This document shows positions 11,268 to 23,267 of a stretch of DNA of 64,000 bases, piece by piece (the stretch's first letter is position 1; every line of letters starts with the position of its first letter). Origin of the DNA: Aegilops tauschii subsp. strangulata. Taxonomy: Eukaryota > Streptophyta > Magnoliopsida > Poales > Poaceae. The notes beneath the pieces are model-generated. The model was given only the letters and a program-made list of their open reading frames with translations, had not been told where the DNA came from and made no database searches. The stretch spans positions 240,848,622 through 240,912,621 of the forward strand of contig NC_053039.3 in the NCBI RefSeq assembly GCF_002575655.3, read 5' to 3'. The translations under genes were made by a program, and so were the position numbers.

Positions 11268-13796
11268 TTTTTTTTTGAATATTTACTGTAGAGCAAAGCT
11301 CCACAGCCCTTTATTATTATAAAGAACAAGGTATCAACTGTACAAGCTGGGGGAAATTACAAGGGCTAAGATGAAGAAAAGCAGAACCTACCTACCTACT
11401 TGTAGTTAATTGAGAGAGTTAATCCAAGCATACAACTTGTCCCTATTATCTACTATCATTCTATGAGCTAGAAGAGTAAGGTCATGTACAAAATTACATC
11501 TCCAAGCAGCAAAGGTTGCATTTTCTCCTCTGAAAGTCCTTCCATTCCTGAGGATCCATATATTCCAAGCTGCAGTGAGCATAACTTCAAAGAAGAAAGG
11601 ATGCTTAAATCTTGATCTTGCATGCTGGATACATTGCTGAATCTCCGATCCCCTGGTCCAATCAATGGAAATATAATTCCACACTCTGCGACTGAAGTTA
11701 CAGTTGAAGAACAAGTGCAACCTATCCTCATAGACAAATTCATTGCAGATAACACAGAGATTGTCATACAATGGTGATCTCCAATGCCTACGAATTAATA
11801 AGTCCTTGGCGTTGAGTCTATCAAAGAATAACAACCAACCAAAGACTTTGATCTTCATGGTGCACTTGCTATCCCACAACCACTTGCATGGCAAGATAGT
11901 TGGCAAAAGAGAGTGCATGAGAGTGTAAAAGCTCTTGGCAGAGTAGCCACCAGATTTTCCAGGCCATATCCAAACATCTGGCAGTGTGATGTCCCTGTGT
12001 AAGTCCAGGATCCAAGCTTCCAGAACTTGCAACTCCAGAGCAGCCTCATGTGAGAAAGGCAAGAAGAACATTGAATATAAATCCTGAGAGATGAGGAATT
12101 CATGCACAGAGAGTTTGTCATTAATAACAAAGGAGAAAAGCCTAGGTAATCTCCCACATAGAGGTATGGAAGAGCCAACAATTAGCCAAGCATCAGACCA
12201 AAAAACGGCAGAGTTTCCCATATTGATGTGAACTGAGGAAATAGCAGTAGATGCATCTGAAAGCTTGAGGATATCCCTCCACCAAAATGAACCAACTGGG
12301 GCTGTAGCATGTGGGACACCATCATCATAATAACTATCCAGATCAATGTTACCCATGGTATATCAACCTTATTGAAGAATTTGTGGAGATGCTTGAGAAG
12401 GAGGCCCTTATTTTGGATATGCAAATTAATCACCCCAAGCCCTCCTTTTTCCTTTGGCCTACAAACTAGATCCCATGCAGCCAAAGATTGTTTTGGTGCA
12501 TCACTGTTTCCTCTCCACAAGCACTGTCTAAAAATCCTGTCCAGTTGCTTAATAATGCCAGGTGGGAGTTGTAAACTGCAGAGGAAATATATGGGAATAG
12601 ATGTCAAGACAGAAGTTAACAGCTGCAACCTGGAGCCTTGGTTTAACATGGATGAACTAGCTGTCAATCTCCTTTCCAGAGCATCAACTAAGGGCATAAA
12701 ATCCACAATTCCAGGCCTGGTAGTACCAAGTGGCAAACCCAGATAAGTAAATGGGAGCTGACCAATTTTGCATCCGAGCAGATCAGCTAACCTGGCAGCT
12801 TCCACCTCATCAATATTTAAAGGAATCATGGAAGACTTTGCAAAATTGACTTTAAGCCCGGTGGATTGTTGAAAGGTAAGCAACATATTTTTAAGAGCAA
12901 CCAACCCCTCATCTCTGGCAGACAAAAAGATGACAGTGTCATCAGCATACTGTATTATAGGGAAATCCTGGTCATGTGAGGGAATTGGGAGAGTTAAGGT
13001 TCCATGGGAGAACATCTGGTTAACCACTGATTGCAGAAGATCAGCAGCAATTACAAATAGCAAAGGTGAGAGTGGATCACCCTGTCTGACACCACACTTG
13101 CACTTCAACTGTTTGCCAGGTATCCCATTGAGAAAAATAGAGGAAGATCCTGTAGAGAGGATGTCTTTAACCCAGCAAATCCATTTGTCATCAAACCCCT
13201 TGTGCTTGAGCATTTGCAAAATAACCTCATGCTCCACAGTATCAAATGCCTTTGCAAAATCCAGCTTCAGAATTATAATGGGTCTCTTTGACTGTTTGCA
13301 TTGGTGTATGTATTCAAAGGACCAAGCTAAGCAATCCTGAATTGATCTACTCTTCAAGAACCCATATTGATTTTTATGGATACAACTGAGGATCACTTTT
13401 TGCAACCTGTTGGCTAACAGTTTGGTAAGAAATTTCAAACAAGTGTTAGTCAAAGAAATAGGCCGAAAATCATCTGGTCCCTCAGGAGAGAGCATCTTGG
13501 GTATGAGAGTAATGAGAGAGCCATTGATATTCTCAAGAAACAATTTCCCTTCATAAAAATCCTGGATGAGACGCTGAAAATCCTGCTTAATTATCGGCCA
13601 GCAACGCTTAACAAACAAACCATTGAATCCATCTGGACCAGGTGCTCTATCAGGTGGCATCTCCTTTAGAACCTTCATAATTTCATCATCAGAGAAAGGC
13701 TGAGACAGTTCTTCCAGACTTGGGACGGGCTGGATGAGGTTTGGTAGGTCAAAGCCCATTGAGATCCCCTGAGCCTGGCCCATTCTGTTTACATTC
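11268..13796 (-). mobile_element. 5'-truncated L1-type LINE
   Basis: The insertion is flanked by an 11-bp target duplication, TGCTATGGTAA, at 11257-11267 and 13797-13807. The poly(A) tail appears as a T run at 11268-11276 on the plus strand, so the LINE is on the minus strand. It keeps the reverse transcriptase and the C-terminal zinc-binding region. The endonuclease and ORF1 are missing, as expected from 5' truncation during target-primed reverse transcription. It interrupts the gag-like ORF in antisense. Confidence 0.95.
11406..13783 (-). pseudogene. LINE reverse transcriptase with zf-RVT domain, frameshifted
   Basis: The first frame (13783 to about 12340) holds the RT fingers and palm: [15 protein letters not shown]...[36 protein letters not shown] and the catalytic YADD box. 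A shift near 12340 moves into the second frame (12356-11406). That frame carries the zf-RVT region with W-x-C spaced residues (KVFGWLLFFDRLNAKDLL, NLCVICNEF, HLFFNCNFSRRVW). The RT would copy LINE RNA at nicked DNA, but this copy lacks the endonuclease and is frameshifted, so it is inactive. It is the only reverse transcriptase recognisable in the window. Confidence 0.93.
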
Positions 13797-14362
13797 TGCT
13801 ATGGTAAATTTAGTGAGCTCACCACCTCTCATGATTAATGAAACAACTTTGACTCTTGAGCATGTTATGGAAAGACTAGATGTTATTGAAAAGAAAATGC
13901 TCACCGAAGATCATATGGAAATTATAGATAAAAAGATGCATAATTTTGCCACCAAGATTGGGTTAAAAGCGGGAGATATTTTTAAGTTGTTAAAAGAAAA
14001 GGGCACCGTTATCCATGAAAGAATAGAAGAAAGCCCGTCTCGGATCGATAATTAGAAGAAGTTTTTAGTAATCTAAGCACGGCTTTCACTTCCACTAAAA
14101 CTATAAAAAAACTCCCGTAAAGATTGGCAAAGTTACTCAAGTTACCAAGAACAAGTGTGCAACTTCTAGTAACAGTAATAAAGAAGATCTTAAGATGATT
14201 AGTATTCACCCGGATTTTGCTGAAGTGATCAGAGATCCTTTTTGCAACAATGAAATCTTTAAATTTATTCCTAGGAGTATTGCCATTGAAGATCTTTATG
14301 CTAAATCTTTGAAGGATTCTAAGTGTTTGATTGAAGAGTTGGACAAAGATGACAAAACTTAG

Positions 14363-14858
14363 ATCCTTGCTTTATGCCTAGCTAACGGAGTAAAACTATA
14401 GCGCTTGTTGGAGGCAACCCAATGAATAAAATTTATTTTTGCTTTTTGCTTTCTGTTCTTGTGTGTTTGCACAATTATGATACTATTATGATTGTGTTTT
14501 TTGTGTTTTAATTATTATTTGTTGCGAAGTAAAGCCTTTAGGATCTTCTTGGGTGATAGTTGTTTGATCTTGCTGACAAAACAGAAACTTCTACGCTCAC
14601 GAAAACAATTCTCATTTTTTACCAGAGCGTGATAAAATACCAATTCTTTTTGCAGAAGATTAATTTACAAATTGCTCAAGCCGTCCTAATTTTTCAGAAT
14701 TTTTGGAGTTCCAGAAGTTTTCGAAATAGTCAGATTACTACAGACTGTTCTGTTTTGACAGATTCTGTTTTCTTTGCATTGTGTGCTTATTTTGATGACT
14801 CTATGGTTTTCTTTGATTAGTTTTTGCCATAGAAAAGTTGGAATACAGTAGATATAAT
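14363..14858 (+). other. Noncoding internal DNA after the gag-like ORF, with conserved hairpin
   Basis: The segment begins with the hairpin cassette (about 14365-14424; GCGCTTGTTGGAGGCAACCC, with one G fewer than the other copies). T-rich DNA shared with 8240-8570 follows. It ends at the CACTA insertion, whose target duplication AAT is at 14856-14858 and 28381-28383. No gene is seen. Confidence 0.7.
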
Positions 14859-15180
14859 CACTACTAGAAAAAGGGCTGTTAGTGGCGCACCTGTTTTTGC
14901 TATTAATGGCACACTACAGGTGCGCCGCTATTAACACGCCACTAGTAACAAATAGTAATGGCGCACCTCTGGTGTGCCACTAGTATCCCAGATAATAGTG
15001 GCGCACCACACCGTGCGCCATTACTATGTGCACCAGTGCGCCATTACTATGCCTCCCAAGGGAGGCTTATTTACCTTGTGCTCTGCGTTACTAATGGCGC
15101 ACTTCTAGATAATGCGCCACTAGTGTGCTTATTGCAGTGCGCCACTAAAGTGCAGTATGGTACGCCACTAGTATGAATAT
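14859..15180. repeat. Left TIR and subterminal repeats of the CACTA
   Basis: After the TIR come seven or more copies of AATGGCGCACC or its reverse complement, in both orientations, separated by 10-40 nt. Subterminal arrays like this bind the accessory transposition protein in En/Spm-type elements. Confidence 0.9.
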
Positions 15181-15909
15181 TAGGAAATTTTTTCTTTTCT
15201 GATATTTGCACAGGTTACAAAATATATTACTGCACAGAATATAGACAGCACAACATATAAACAGCAGATTTATCGAATACAATAGAAGATTAGTCTCCGA
15301 ATACAATTCATCATATTAGTCTCCGAATTCAAAATACCGAACAAAGTTAGAACATTACAAGTCTCGAGACCGCAAGTAGCGAGTTTGTGTTCACATTACA
15401 AGTCGATATCGATCATCTAAACTACCATCACATAGAAGAGAGCTGCAGTCATCACGATGAGCATCATCACAATGAAACTGGTCTTCATCCGGTTCCTCCA
15501 ACGCTCCCTCCTCTCTCCCGCTAGATAGCGTGCATATCTAGCTTCCGCCTCCGCCCTAGTGGTGTGTAACTGTTACCGCTGAAACGGTGAACCTATCTCC
15601 AACACCCCTCCCAGTCGTCGTAGACTCCGGGAACCTTACCCTTGTACACGACATACGACGGCATCTCTATGCACTAGACAAACAAAACATTAGTAGCAAT
15701 TCACAGACAATACATAAGCAATATACAAGTATGCAACAAAAGGATCAGAAGAGAAAAGCAACACATTAATAGCACGATTCATGGTCCTACTAATAAATAG
15801 CATCGATTACATATAAGTTTAACGACTGTCCAAACCAAAGAGACATACAAGTTCATTAAAGTTTAATTACAACATGAGCTAATCGATATTTCAGAACTAC
15901 ATAGCATCA
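15181..15909. other. 3' flank of the CACTA second gene
   Basis: This is AT-rich DNA with a few short direct repeats (around 15280-15330, TTAGTCTCCGAAT) between the subterminal array and the end of the minus-strand gene. It is probably the 3' untranslated region of that gene. No separate gene is supported. Confidence 0.5.
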
Positions 15910-18163
15910 CTAATTTCGACTTGACTCAGGGACCGGAGCGTGGATGAAGCCGCCGTCTTTCGTGATGGTCATGAATGTGCGGTTGTTGTCAGCCTGCATT
16001 TGTAGCGTTGTTTCTATTTCACTATTGGACGGTTGATATTTGAGGTAGAATTGCCCCGAGGTACGAAGGACATCTTGATGGATGATTTCCGCAAACTTCG
16101 ACTGGATGCAAAAGAATTCTTGTCCGAGGTCCGCGTCCTGGATTGCCGACAAGCGTGCGGCCCAATCTTTGAGACTATTTGGTAACAGAAGGTGATTATG
16201 GTCCCGTACGATCGCCCGCATGTGATGGAGGGCGTAGTAGGCATCCTTCTGACCGCCAGGCAGCTGCTTGACGCAGGGGAACGTCGTTACGTGGGTGAAC
16301 ACGTGCTTGCCGTACCTAAAAATTGGCCTCCTGAAGGTGCCTCCAGATTTGGCGTAGCCGGGGAGAACATCATCAAGAACTTTCTTGATATTTGTGTAGT
16401 CTTTCTTCGACTGACGGTCCGAGTCGAAATGCGTGGCCAGGGAATAGTTCGGGCTTAAGAGGATGAGTGTGGAATGTGTGTCACTGCACAGAACACGGAA
16501 TGTTAGAAAAAAAAGAACGATCGAAATCTAAGAAATCATATGTTACGGGGCGGTGAGGGGATGACTTACTCAGGAAAGTAAGGCACGAGGAAGTTATCCT
16601 TATCTGGGTCCGCCAGAATGACGCCTTCGAGGTATGAACTCGCGACTTGCCGGTCCCCAGCGCTGCCCAAGATCTTGGCACACATGTAGAAGGGGTCGAC
16701 TATCACGATGTCCGGGGTCTTGTCTCTAATGATCCGCATCTCCATACTCAGCGAAAATAGCCGAACGAAGGTGTAGTGCAGCGGATGAAGGTTAAACATA
16801 GCGAAGATGTCATCAAACCGCAGGACGATCATTACCCCCGATGGCGCTATCCACAAAGCCCTTGCCCTCTAGCACCTTGGCCACGAAAACCGGGTATGCC
16901 ACATCATTCTCGGAGAGACGCCGCTTCTCCAAAGAAAGAACACTGTCATGCAGACTCCGCATAGCACCGGTTGCAGCATTGGGCAGATTAGTCGGTAGCA
17001 TCGGCCTACTCGCCACATGCACCCTCCTCGAGATATCCTTCGGTGAAGGTGGCCCGTCCTGAGCACGGATCGTACTCGGTGCCGGCTGGCTCGCACCACC
17101 CTTGTTATTCTTTCGTTTCCGTCCCTTCTTCCTCATCTACTGTAATGGGATCGAGTTCTGCTCAGAGACCGCCTTCTTGAGTGTGTTGGGGCTGATAATA
17201 TTCCGCACCTCGGCTATCTGAGGCTCGGTGAAGGCGGCAGCTGGAGGCGTCTCCTGAGAACTGAACGCCAAACGACGCCTGTTGCAATTGGGTTTCTCCG
17301 TGGTACCAGCTAGATCGCGGTCGTCTTTTTCAGGGTTGGGTTCTTGAGAAGGAGGCACGAAGAATTCGTCACCGTACCCACGTTCGGCAAAGTACTTATC
17401 GACGTTGGTAAATGAACCGTCGTTGTTGTCGTCGTCGTCCGGATCCTGTGCCATATGCATGTCCGGATCCTGTGCCATATGCATGTCCGGATCCTGTGCC
17501 ATAGGGATGTCCGGCATGTCCGGTAGCGTTGCGGCGGTCTTGCCATGGCTTGGCGCCGGCACGACTGGCGGTGTTGTCTGTGGGGTGGTGTCCCCCACCC
17601 CCAAACGAATCTGGCTCTTCGGCCAAAGCAGGGGCCAGCTTACGCAGGCGCTGAGGGTCATCACATCATCTTCGTCGGCCCCAGTGGGTCGAATCGGAGG
17701 TAACAACTCGTCACAGCCTGGCAGCACCCGAACCAGTTCAACCCTATACACGGTGGGTGGCATCGGATTACCGTGGAACACAGGGTGCCCGGTTGAACGA
17801 TTCTGCCCTTGGCGACATCGATCAACTCGCCGCCCACGAAGTGCAGGAGAGTGCATGGAACGTCGGCGGCGCCTTGTGAAACATGTAGGGCGTCAGGGAT
17901 GCCTAGTCAAAGGCAAGGAGATGAAGTCATCGGCCGAGAGGCTTAGTTACCGTGATGGCGTCGAGCTCGGCTAATGTCGAGGCACCGCCAACGGCGGGCG
18001 TGCAACTAACGGAGGGGCCGCTTGCTGCCGAGGTGCCGGCCGGCGTACACCCGGGTGCATTAAGCTCCAATGCCCGTGCCGGCGCCGGAGACACCAATAC
18101 CGCCTCCGCCGGAGACACCAATGGCGCCGCCTACGCGTTGTGCGAGTTGCTCGCCGTGAAGCT
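15910..18163 (-). pseudogene. CACTA second ORF, 3' part: DUF8039-like plus Ulp1-like region
   Basis: The reading order on the minus strand is: Ser/Pro/Ala-rich linker (18163-17945), a DUF8039-like segment (LLHFVGGELIDVAKGRIVQP, then YRVELVRVLPGCDELLPPI), an 8-residue repeat MAQDPDMH three times, a basic stretch KKGRKRKNN, then LRFDDIFAMFNLHPLHYTFV and a C48/Ulp1-like C-terminus (DTHSTLILLSPNY, DSDRQSKKDY, FPCVKQLPGGQKDAYYALHH). A canonical 86-bp intron lies at 16484-16569. Lesions are a frameshift near 17770, an in-frame TAG at 17137-17139 and a shift near 16840. Where Ulp1 proteases have the catalytic Cys (QxDCG), this has QKDAYY. The 5' part of the gene is on the opposite strand at 23268-23603. 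Confidence 0.7.
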
Positions 18164-20875
18164 GGGACGAGCACGCGGAGTCTACCATATGTCCGGTGTG
18201 CGGCGTCACTCGATACAAGAAGAGGAAGAAAGCTCCTCGAAAAGTGGTGTGGTACTTTCCGATCAGTCCTCGTCTGCAGCGGTATTTCACGGACCCTAAG
18301 CTAGCAAAGCTCCTGCGTTGGCACGCGGATAGGGAGGAGAAGAAGCGAGAAGATGACGGAAATGATTCGGAGATAAATAAAGAAGACAAGATGCTGAGTC
18401 ACCCTAAGGATGCGAGCCAGTGGCAAGCGTTGAACTTCGAACACCAAGAATTTGGGGACGATCCAAGGAACATCATGCTGGGCGCGAGCACCGATGGAGT
18501 CAATCCGTTTGGCAGCCAGAGAAGCACACATAGCACCTGGCCTGTGTTTGTGTGGATGTACAACCTTCCGCCCTGGTTGTGCATGAAGAGGAAGTACATT
18601 CACATGAATATGCTAATTGAAGGGCCGAAACAACCAGGGAACGACATCAATCTGTATCTGGGGCTGCTGAAAGAGGAGCTAGACACGCTGTGGAAAACGC
18701 CAGCCAATACGTGGGACGCCGCAGAGAAAGAATATTTCCCTATGAGAGCCGCACTGCTCACGACGGTGCACGACTGTCTCGGTTACGGATATGTCACGGG
18801 GCAGGTGGTCCACGGATTTTTTGGATGCGTCAGGTGCATGGATGACACAACGTATCGCCAGCTAGATAGAGATCCCGGGTCTTCGAAAACCGTGTTCATG
18901 GGACATCGAAGGTGGCTTCACGACGATGACTCATGGAGAAAACGCAAGGATCTGTTCGATGGTGAAACCGAACCCCGAAGACGCTCGCGTACGAGGAACG
19001 ACGAGGAAATAGACGAGCTGTTGAAAAATTGGAAAGATTGCCCACTGCCGGGAAAGAAGCAAAAGGCGCCAGAGCCGGGAAAGAAGCGAAAGGCGCCAGA
19101 GCCGCTATTGAAGGTATGGAAAACGAGGTCTGTTTTCTGGGACTTGCCGTACTGGAAGATCCTCCGTGTGCCTCACAGCCTTGATGTCATGCATATCACG
19201 AAGAACGTGTGCGAGAGTCTGCTTGGTACCCTGCTCAACATGCCAGAGAGGACCAAAGATGGGCCGAAAGCAAGGGCAGACTACCCTCCCGCGTGCTAAT
19301 GATGATGATGATGAGGCGAAGCAGGACACAGAAAGTCATCGCAAAGGCAAAAAGGCCAAGAAGATTGGAAATGACTACCCTCCCGCGTGCTTCACTCTAA
19401 GTCAGGAGGAGATCGAGCAGTTTTTCACCTGGCTCGTAGGAGTAAAACTTCTTTACGGTTACGCGGGGAAGATAAGCAGATACCTAGACTCAGCGAAGCA
19501 GAAGTTCAGCGGGATGAAGTCTCACGACTGTCACGTGCTGATGACGCAGATACTTCCAGTTGCAATCCGTGGGAACGCACGTCCATGAAACGCTATTTGG
19601 CCTATGCAACTTTTTCGACGTCATCTCTCGGAAGTCGGTTGGCGTGAGGCAACTTAGAAGGCCACAGGAAGAGATCATGGTGATACTATGCGAGCTTGAG
19701 ATGTACTTCCCGCCCGCATTCTTCGATGTTATGGTGCATCTGCTGGTCCATATCGTGGAGGATATCATCCAACTCGGGTCGACTTTCCTGCACAGCATGA
19801 TGCCATTCGAAAGGATGAATGGTGTCATCAAAGGATACGTTCGCAACATGTCACGTCCAGAGGGAAGCATAGCCAGGGGCTTTCTGACTGAAGAGTGCAT
19901 CTCCTACTGCACGAATTATCTAGGCATCGAGAACCCCGTTGGTCTGCCTGTCAACAGGCACCTCGGCAGGCTCGCTAGATGGGGTCACCGCGATGGTCGC
20001 TGCGAAATGCATGTCGACTTCGAGGGTCGACTCGCCGACTTTGAAAGAGCAAACCTAGTCGCGCTACAACACATAGACATGGTCGATCCTTGGGTGGTAG
20101 AGCACAAAACCTTTATTGAGAAGACGTACAATGACCGAGGCCAACAGAGGACGGACGGAGATATAATCAAAGAGCACAACTCATGTTTCACGCGTTGGTT
20201 CAAGGAGAAGCTTCTGTCGTACCCTTTACATGAGGATTCTTCCGTGGAAGAAAAACTCATATTCGCCTTGTCAAAGGGCGTCGAGCACAACCTGATGACC
20301 TATGAGGCGTACGATATCAACGGCTACACATTCTACACCGAGGACAAGGACATGAAGAGCGATGGTTATCAGAACTCTGGGTAACGATGGAATCCTACAC
20401 CAGTAACGACAAGGATAGATACTACGGAAGGATCGAGGAGATCTGGGAGCTGAGCTACGCTGGAGAGAAGGTCCCGATCCGTGTCAGATGGGCCAAGAGC
20501 GTCCTAAAAGAAGACTGGCATTTCACCACCATGGTTATACCCGAAGCCAAATCCAAGACCGCGGGCGCAAACGTCACCGCGAAAAATGAGCCATGGGTAC
20601 TGGCTTCCCAAGTGGACCAATGCTTCTTCATTACCGACCCGTCAAAGCCCAGTCGTGTTGTCGTGAGGAGAGGCAAAAGGAAGATCATTGGAATGGATGG
20701 AGTCGCCAATGAGCAAGACTTCAACAAGTACGGTGACCCGAAGATGGAACTTGACGACGACGATGAAGTGCCATACACCACAAGAAGAAGCAAGACCACC
20801 CTACCTAAAGGACGTCTGTTCAACAGAAGAACTCCATTTGTGAAAAAGAAGGGCAAGAAGATTGTGAAAAGATAG
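18164..20875 (+). pseudogene. TNP2-type CACTA transposase, partial plus-strand copy
   Basis: It begins inside the gene at EHAESTICPVCGVTRYKKRK, so the N-terminal Transpos_assoc part is missing. It keeps the Transposase_21 core (GASTDGVNPFG, HSTWPVFVWMYNLPPWL, PHSLDVMHITKNVCESLLG), the DUF4218 region (LFGLCNFFDVISRK, MVHLLVHIVEDI) and DUF4216 (YYGRIEEIWELSY). Lesions are: a local rearrangement at about 19283-19305 where DYPPAC coding DNA replaces the linker, a frameshift at about 19595 shared with the other copy, and a private 1-nt loss at about 20381 giving an early TAA. It cannot make active transposase. Confidence 0.9.
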
Positions 20876-21241
20876 CTAGCTAAGATCGATTGTATTTAAT
20901 TGTAGTTTTCATTTCTCGATTGTAATTCGACATATTGAAATGATATTTTTTCTGTTCTAGTCCTCATGAATATTTATTTATGTTTATTCTGGTATACCAA
21001 TTTTTATTTATGTTTATTCTGGTATTGAATTTCTAACTCACAAAAAGTATTGAATTTGTTAATATTTTTTGAACTCATGAATATTTTTAAATTTCATGGG
21101 CACGTTTTGAATTCATGAATATTTTTTCAAATTTGATGATATTTATTCATATTCATAAATGTTTTACCAATTCACAAATGAATGCAATTAAAAATAAAAA
21201 TAAAAATAAATTTGATGATATTTTCAAATAACAAATTTGAT
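18164..21241 (+). repeat. Left arm of the 3.1-kb inverted duplication in the CACTA
   Basis: From GGGACGAGCACGCGGAG at 18164 the plus strand matches the reverse complement of 26718 downward. The match runs through the transposase and its AT-rich 3' flank to about 21241 (partner about 23604). In a 274-residue stretch the encoded proteins differ at eight positions. Small indels distinguish the arms, for example an extra 18-bp CTTATGTTTATTCTGGTA-like unit in the right arm. Confidence 0.9.
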
Positions 21242-21752
21242 GATATTTTCAAATAACAAATTTGATGATGTTTTTTCATATTTATAAATATTTTCAAATA
21301 ACAAATTTGATGATATTTTTTCACATGCATTAATGTTTTCAAATTTGATCGTCATTTTCTAAAAAATTATTAGATGCAACAAAAAAATCCAAAAAAAAGG
21401 TTACTAATGGCGCACCAGGAGAAGGTGCGCCATTGCTATCAAGGTACTTATGGCGCACCCCTAGGAGGTGCGCCATTGGTATATCAATTTTTATGATATT
21501 TTTTCAAATATTTTCAAATAACAAATTTGATGATATTTTTTCATATTCATAAATATTTTCAAATAACAAAGTTGATGATATTTTTTCACATTCATAAATG
21601 TTTTCAAATTTGATTGTCATTTTCACCAAAATTATTAGATGCAACTAAAAATAATAATAATAAATGTTAGTAATGGCGCACCAGGGGATGGTGCGCCATT
21701 GCTACCACTGTGTTCATGGCACACCCCTAGATGGTGCGCCATTGCTAACCTT
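21242..21752. repeat. AT-rich minisatellite with internal copies of the subterminal palindromes
   Basis: Repeats of AAATTTGATGATATTTTCA and CAAATAACAAATTTGATGAT fill the segment. Two blocks of TAATGGCGCACC...GGTGCGCCATTG occur at about 21400-21480 and 21668-21750, the same motif as in the CACTA ends. They may mark the junction between the two genes of the element. Confidence 0.75.
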
Positions 21753-23267
21753 CTCCCCTCTATGTAGGTGTGTTCTGTCCATCTCGCTGCCCCTCCCTCG
21801 CTAGATCCCCCTCGCCCCCCGCGCCCGCTCCACCGCCATCGACGACCCCCCGCACCCGACGACCCCCACGCCCGCTCCGCCGCCGGAGTCGCCGCCGGAG
21901 CACTAGGAGGAGGAGGCCCGCGTCCACCAGGAGAGGAGGCCCGAGCACCTCGCGACCTCCCCGCCGTCTATCCCCGCCTCCCCCAAGCTCGCCGTCTCCG
22001 CCCTCCGTCGTCTCCGCTCCGGCCACCACCTCATCGTGGTCAGGTAATCTTCATTGCCCTCCTCCCTCTGCCTCTCTTCCCCTCTCTTCCTCCTCTCCTC
22101 CCTCCCGGCCATGCCCTCTTCTTCTCTCTTTTGCTAGGTTTAGGTCAAATCCCTCTCGAATTTAGGTCAAATTAGGTTCAAAAAATTGCTAATTTTGGTC
22201 AAATTAGCAAGTGTCCATCTTCTTGCTCTGTAGCAAGTGTCCATATTCATGTGTAGGTATGGCGATGATTTTTTGTAGAATGGGGATTAATTTAGGAACC
22301 AAACATTGGTCAGATGGGCCTCCTAATCATGTTAAATCTAAAGTTGCTAAATACAATCTTTACGTTGAATTGGTGTCATGTAGGAGCAAATACCTACGGT
22401 TTTAGACTTTTTTTAGGCAACACAGTGGGTGATCTTCCAACAGCATTTTTTCAAAGATAAAAACTGTACCATCTACTTATCTACTTATGAGATCAGTAAA
22501 ACCAGTGCTAGAAATCAATTAGAAATTGCTTGGCTCCTCTTCTTTCTGCTCCTTACCTAGACATAAACTTGGCAAGTTTGAGCAACAAGAATACAAATGA
22601 TAGTCACTGCAGCTGCACATGATCTCTGCTAGTTATAGAAATTCATTGCTTGTCCTATGTTTTCTGTCAGGGTATTGTTCAGGAAGCTTGCTTGAGTTTG
22701 TGTCCTTTAATGTGTAAATCTGCAGTTCTAGCCACTGTTTGCAGTTCTAGCCACTCCTTGCTGCTAGTTCCTCAAGGAGTTCTGCTCAAAATTAGCTCAA
22801 CAAGTTGCATCTGGCTTTTACAAAGTTGTTTTGGCTTAAGAGGATAAGTTGTTGTATATACTGTCATAAAATTTGCTTCATATGCTTGTATCTGAGTGCT
22901 AAAATCACTTTTGTTAGAGCTTTATTATTTCAGCAAAACTGATAGATTTATTTCATTGATATGCTTCCTATGATCTTCTTTGGCAAGAGGCCGAGAGGTG
23001 GTAGCAGATAGATTTAGTTCATTGGTATAGACAAAATTTTGTTAATATTCTTCAGGAAGCTTGCTTGAGCTGTTTATATACTTGCTTGCTTGCTAGCAAA
23101 AACAGTAGCTTTGTTTACGGTGTTAACTGATTCATGCCACCAAATGGTAGAGACAGAGACCAGGTATCTTCTAGTTTCCCATGAATTAATAAACCATGCA
23201 TGGTATCAAGTGAGCCATGCACAGCCATGAAAACAACTTGCTTGCTACTGTTTAAATAGTTAGTCAA
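21753..23267 (+). other. Probable 5' flank and introns of the CACTA second gene
   Basis: A C-rich stretch (21770-22140), typical of a 5' untranslated leader or first exon, is followed by about 1.1 kb of T-rich DNA. Long frames in the C-rich part (Pro/Arg-rich, both strands) look compositional. The segment precedes the N-terminal fragment at 23268. I see no domain here. Confidence 0.4.

Larger units (their letters stand above)
11009..14362 (+). pseudogene. Gag-like ORF split by a LINE insertion
   Basis: The frame opens at ATG 11009 (MDSSSPIACTPENEVLNFKQ). It contains DAWYRICNAYNRS and VLLRCFYVG, typical of Athila-type gag, and has one in-frame TAG at 11186. It runs to the LINE insertion at 11268 and resumes in the same frame at 13808, reading NLVSSPPL and a Lys/Glu-rich coiled-coil segment to a stop at 14055. 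A shifted frame continues with KEDLKMISIHPDFAEV to TAG at 14360-14362, just before the conserved hairpin. There is no protease, RT or integrase. It is related to the ORF at 7622-8143. Confidence 0.7.

Noticed and set aside
12309..13340. Plus-strand ORFs across the LINE
   Set aside because: They are shadows of the minus-strand reverse transcriptase frame, which has all conserved motifs.
21768..22175. Pro/Ser/Arg-rich ORFs in the CACTA spacer
   Set aside because: Three overlapping frames are open in the same C-rich DNA and none has recognisable features. It is better read as a leader or intron region of the second CACTA gene.
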